This document shows, in pieces, positions 13,555 to 14,414 of a stretch of DNA of 14,414 bases (position 1 is the stretch's first letter; each line of letters begins with the position of its first letter). Made by a program: the position numbers and the translations under genes. The stretch spans positions 42,402 through 56,815 of the forward strand of contig DEAA01000052.1 in the NCBI GenBank assembly GCA_002346545.1, given 5' to 3'. The DNA is from Acidobacteria bacterium UBA2994 (GTDB lineage: Bacteria > Acidobacteriota > Vicinamibacteria > Vicinamibacterales > UBA8438). The notes beneath the pieces were generated by a model. The model saw only the letters and a program-made list of their open reading frames with translations, was not told where the DNA came from and did no database searches.

Positions 13555-13705
13555 TCTTGCCCGAGCAAGATTCACGGAAGCGGTACGAGGCGCTTCAGCT
13601 CTTCGAACCAGTTCTCGACCAGGACCAACGTCGTGCTCGTGCCACGAAGGCAACTACGGGCTGCTCAACATCCTCAGAGGCGCGCGCGCCGAAGACCTGA
13701 CGAAC
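13555..13705 (+). pseudogene. Possible remnant of a conserved hypothetical protein C-terminus
   Basis: The plus frame reads ARARFTEAVRGASALR and, further on, CHEGNYGLLNILRGARAEDL. The second segment closely resembles the end of a family of exported hypothetical proteins I associate with Acidobacteriota (usually ...YACHEGNYxMxNILxGARAEE). There is no start, and the part between the two segments is shortened. It begins right after the displaced tRNA-Glu 3' end. Confidence 0.35.
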
Positions 13706-13757
13706 GACGGCGACCAAGTAGGCCCAGTAGGCGATGATGTGAGGCTCCCCGTGCCGT

Positions 13758-14414
13758 TCACGGCGAGCGCGGCGAGAGCGGTTCGATCCTGAGCAGGGCT
13801 CCCGGGTCGTAGTCCGTCAAGACGTAGAGCAACCCGTCCGGACTCTGGCGCACGTCGCGGATCCGCTGCTTGAGATCATCGAGCAACCATTCCCGAGGCC
13901 CGAGCCAGCCGTTCTCGCCGATGGCGATACGCTCCAGACGCTGGTTCTTCATGACCCCGACGAACAGGCTACCCTTCCACCCGGGAAACCGATCACCCGA
14001 ATAGAACGTCATTCCCGACGGACCGATTGTGGGGGTCCAGAAGATGACCGGCGTCTCCATGCCTGGCATGTGCATCGTGTGGGCGTCGAGCCGGCCGGCG
14101 GCCTCGCCGAGCGCGCGCTCGTGCGCGTCGAGGACCTCCCAGCCGGACCACTCCACGACCGGCACGCCGCGGCTCTTGAGCAGACGCAACAGGTTGTCGG
14201 GGCTGAGATGCTCCGGGCTCGCCTGCGTGTTGGCGTACAGCGCATCGGCGTCCTCCACGAGGTTCGCGATGGTCTCCGAGGCATCGGACTTGGTGTGGCC
14301 GATGAGCCCGACGGGGCCGCGCTTGATCCAGCCGGTCGCGTAGAAGCCCGGCACACGCTCCCCCGACTCGTCGATCACGCGGCCACCCTCGTTACGGATG
14401 ACGCCCTTGCCGTC
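13758..14414 (-). CDS. FprA-type ferredoxin-NADP reductase C-terminus fused to a PQQ sugar dehydrogenase C-terminus (partial)
   Basis: The minus frame is open to the right edge, so the N-terminus is missing; the codon read from 14378 is internal, because DGKGVIRNEGGRV precedes it in frame. The first part (to about 14087) has the FprA C-terminal pattern: GFYATGWIKRGPVGLIGHTK, 'SDASETIANL', 'LLKSRGVPVVEWSGW', 'DAHERALGEAAGR'. From about 14075 on the sequence is the end of a YliI/GSDH-type PQQ sugar dehydrogenase: MPGMETPVIFWTPTIGPSGM, 'FYSGDRFPGWKGSLFVG', 'RIRDVRQSPDGLLYVLTD'. Only the last ~105 residues of that six-bladed propeller are present, so it cannot be a working dehydrogenase. The FprA part may still function with an odd tail. 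A deletion joining two genes, or an assembly join, explains it best. Confidence 0.75.
   Translation of the reverse strand, partial: DGKGVIRNEGGRVIDESGERVPGFYATGWIKRGPVGLIGHTKSDASETIANLVEDADALYANTQASPEHLSPDNLLRLLKSRGVPVVEWSGWEVLDAHERALGEAAGRLDAHTMHMPGMETPVIFWTPTIGPSGMTFYSGDRFPGWKGSLFVGVMKNQRLERIAIGENGWLGPREWLLDDLKQRIRDVRQSPDGLLYVLTDYDPGALLRIEPLSPRSP

Noticed and set aside
13781..13795. GGTTCGATCC resembling a tRNA T loop
   Set aside because: It encodes part of the conserved LLRIEP end of the sugar dehydrogenase fragment, and no stems surround it.
1..14414. CRISPR array, IS element or integrase
   Set aside because: I saw no regularly spaced repeats, no transposase or recombinase motifs and no terminal inverted repeats in any frame.

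Overview
Organism. The window looks like a GC-rich, Gram-negative environmental bacterium. The gene content (a DUF2911 lipoprotein, a VWFA-related protein with TPRs, decayed Sel1-repeat genes, a PQQ sugar dehydrogenase fragment) reminds me of Acidobacteriota, especially marine or soil Vicinamibacteria-like lineages. This placement rests on family familiarity only.

Layout. At the left edge a small basic SH3/Tudor-like protein (minus strand, partial) diverges from a DUF2911 lipoprotein (plus strand). A non-coding stretch leads to tRNA-Lys(TTT) and a terminator hairpin. Positions 1.8-2.7 kb hold a possible two-helix membrane microprotein and decayed Sel1-repeat C-termini. Next, all on the minus strand, come a VWFA-TPR protein, an alkaline-ceramidase-type membrane hydrolase, and a coupled pair: a DUF2141 exported protein and a GT-C-like polytopic membrane protein.

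Centrepiece. tRNA-Glu(TTC) ends at 7581. Four bases later a MauG/CCP-type diheme cytochrome c gene begins. Convergent to it lies a tightly overlapping five-gene operon: TTQ amine dehydrogenase heavy chain, MauE-like, MauD-like, TTQ light chain and a small monoheme cytochrome c (order B-E-D-A-cyt). Farther right, also on the minus strand, is an exported SAM-dependent methyltransferase. At 13530-13551 the last 22 nt of tRNA-Glu, CCA included, are repeated exactly in direct orientation. The whole amine dehydrogenase module (about 6 kb) is therefore bracketed by a tRNA gene and a displaced copy of its 3' end, the classic trace of site-specific integration, although I see no integrase.

How it works together. 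The light chain should be exported folded by Tat, oxidised and folded with help from MauD and MauE, and given its tryptophan tryptophylquinone by crosslinking W105 and W156, presumably by the diheme enzyme. With the heavy chain it would oxidise a primary amine to aldehyde plus ammonia in the periplasm and pass electrons to the monoheme cytochrome, which occupies the place of amicyanin. Several usually conserved residues differ: light-chain Asp32 of Paracoccus is Gly80; MauG Trp93 and Trp199 are Arg126 and Thr234; and the monoheme cytochrome has no Met after its start. A variant of the TTQ system is plausible.

Right edge. Beyond the 3' repeat are a possible C-terminal gene remnant and an in-frame hybrid: the C-terminus of an FprA-type ferredoxin-NADP reductase joined to the last ~105 residues of a PQQ sugar dehydrogenase, running off the window.
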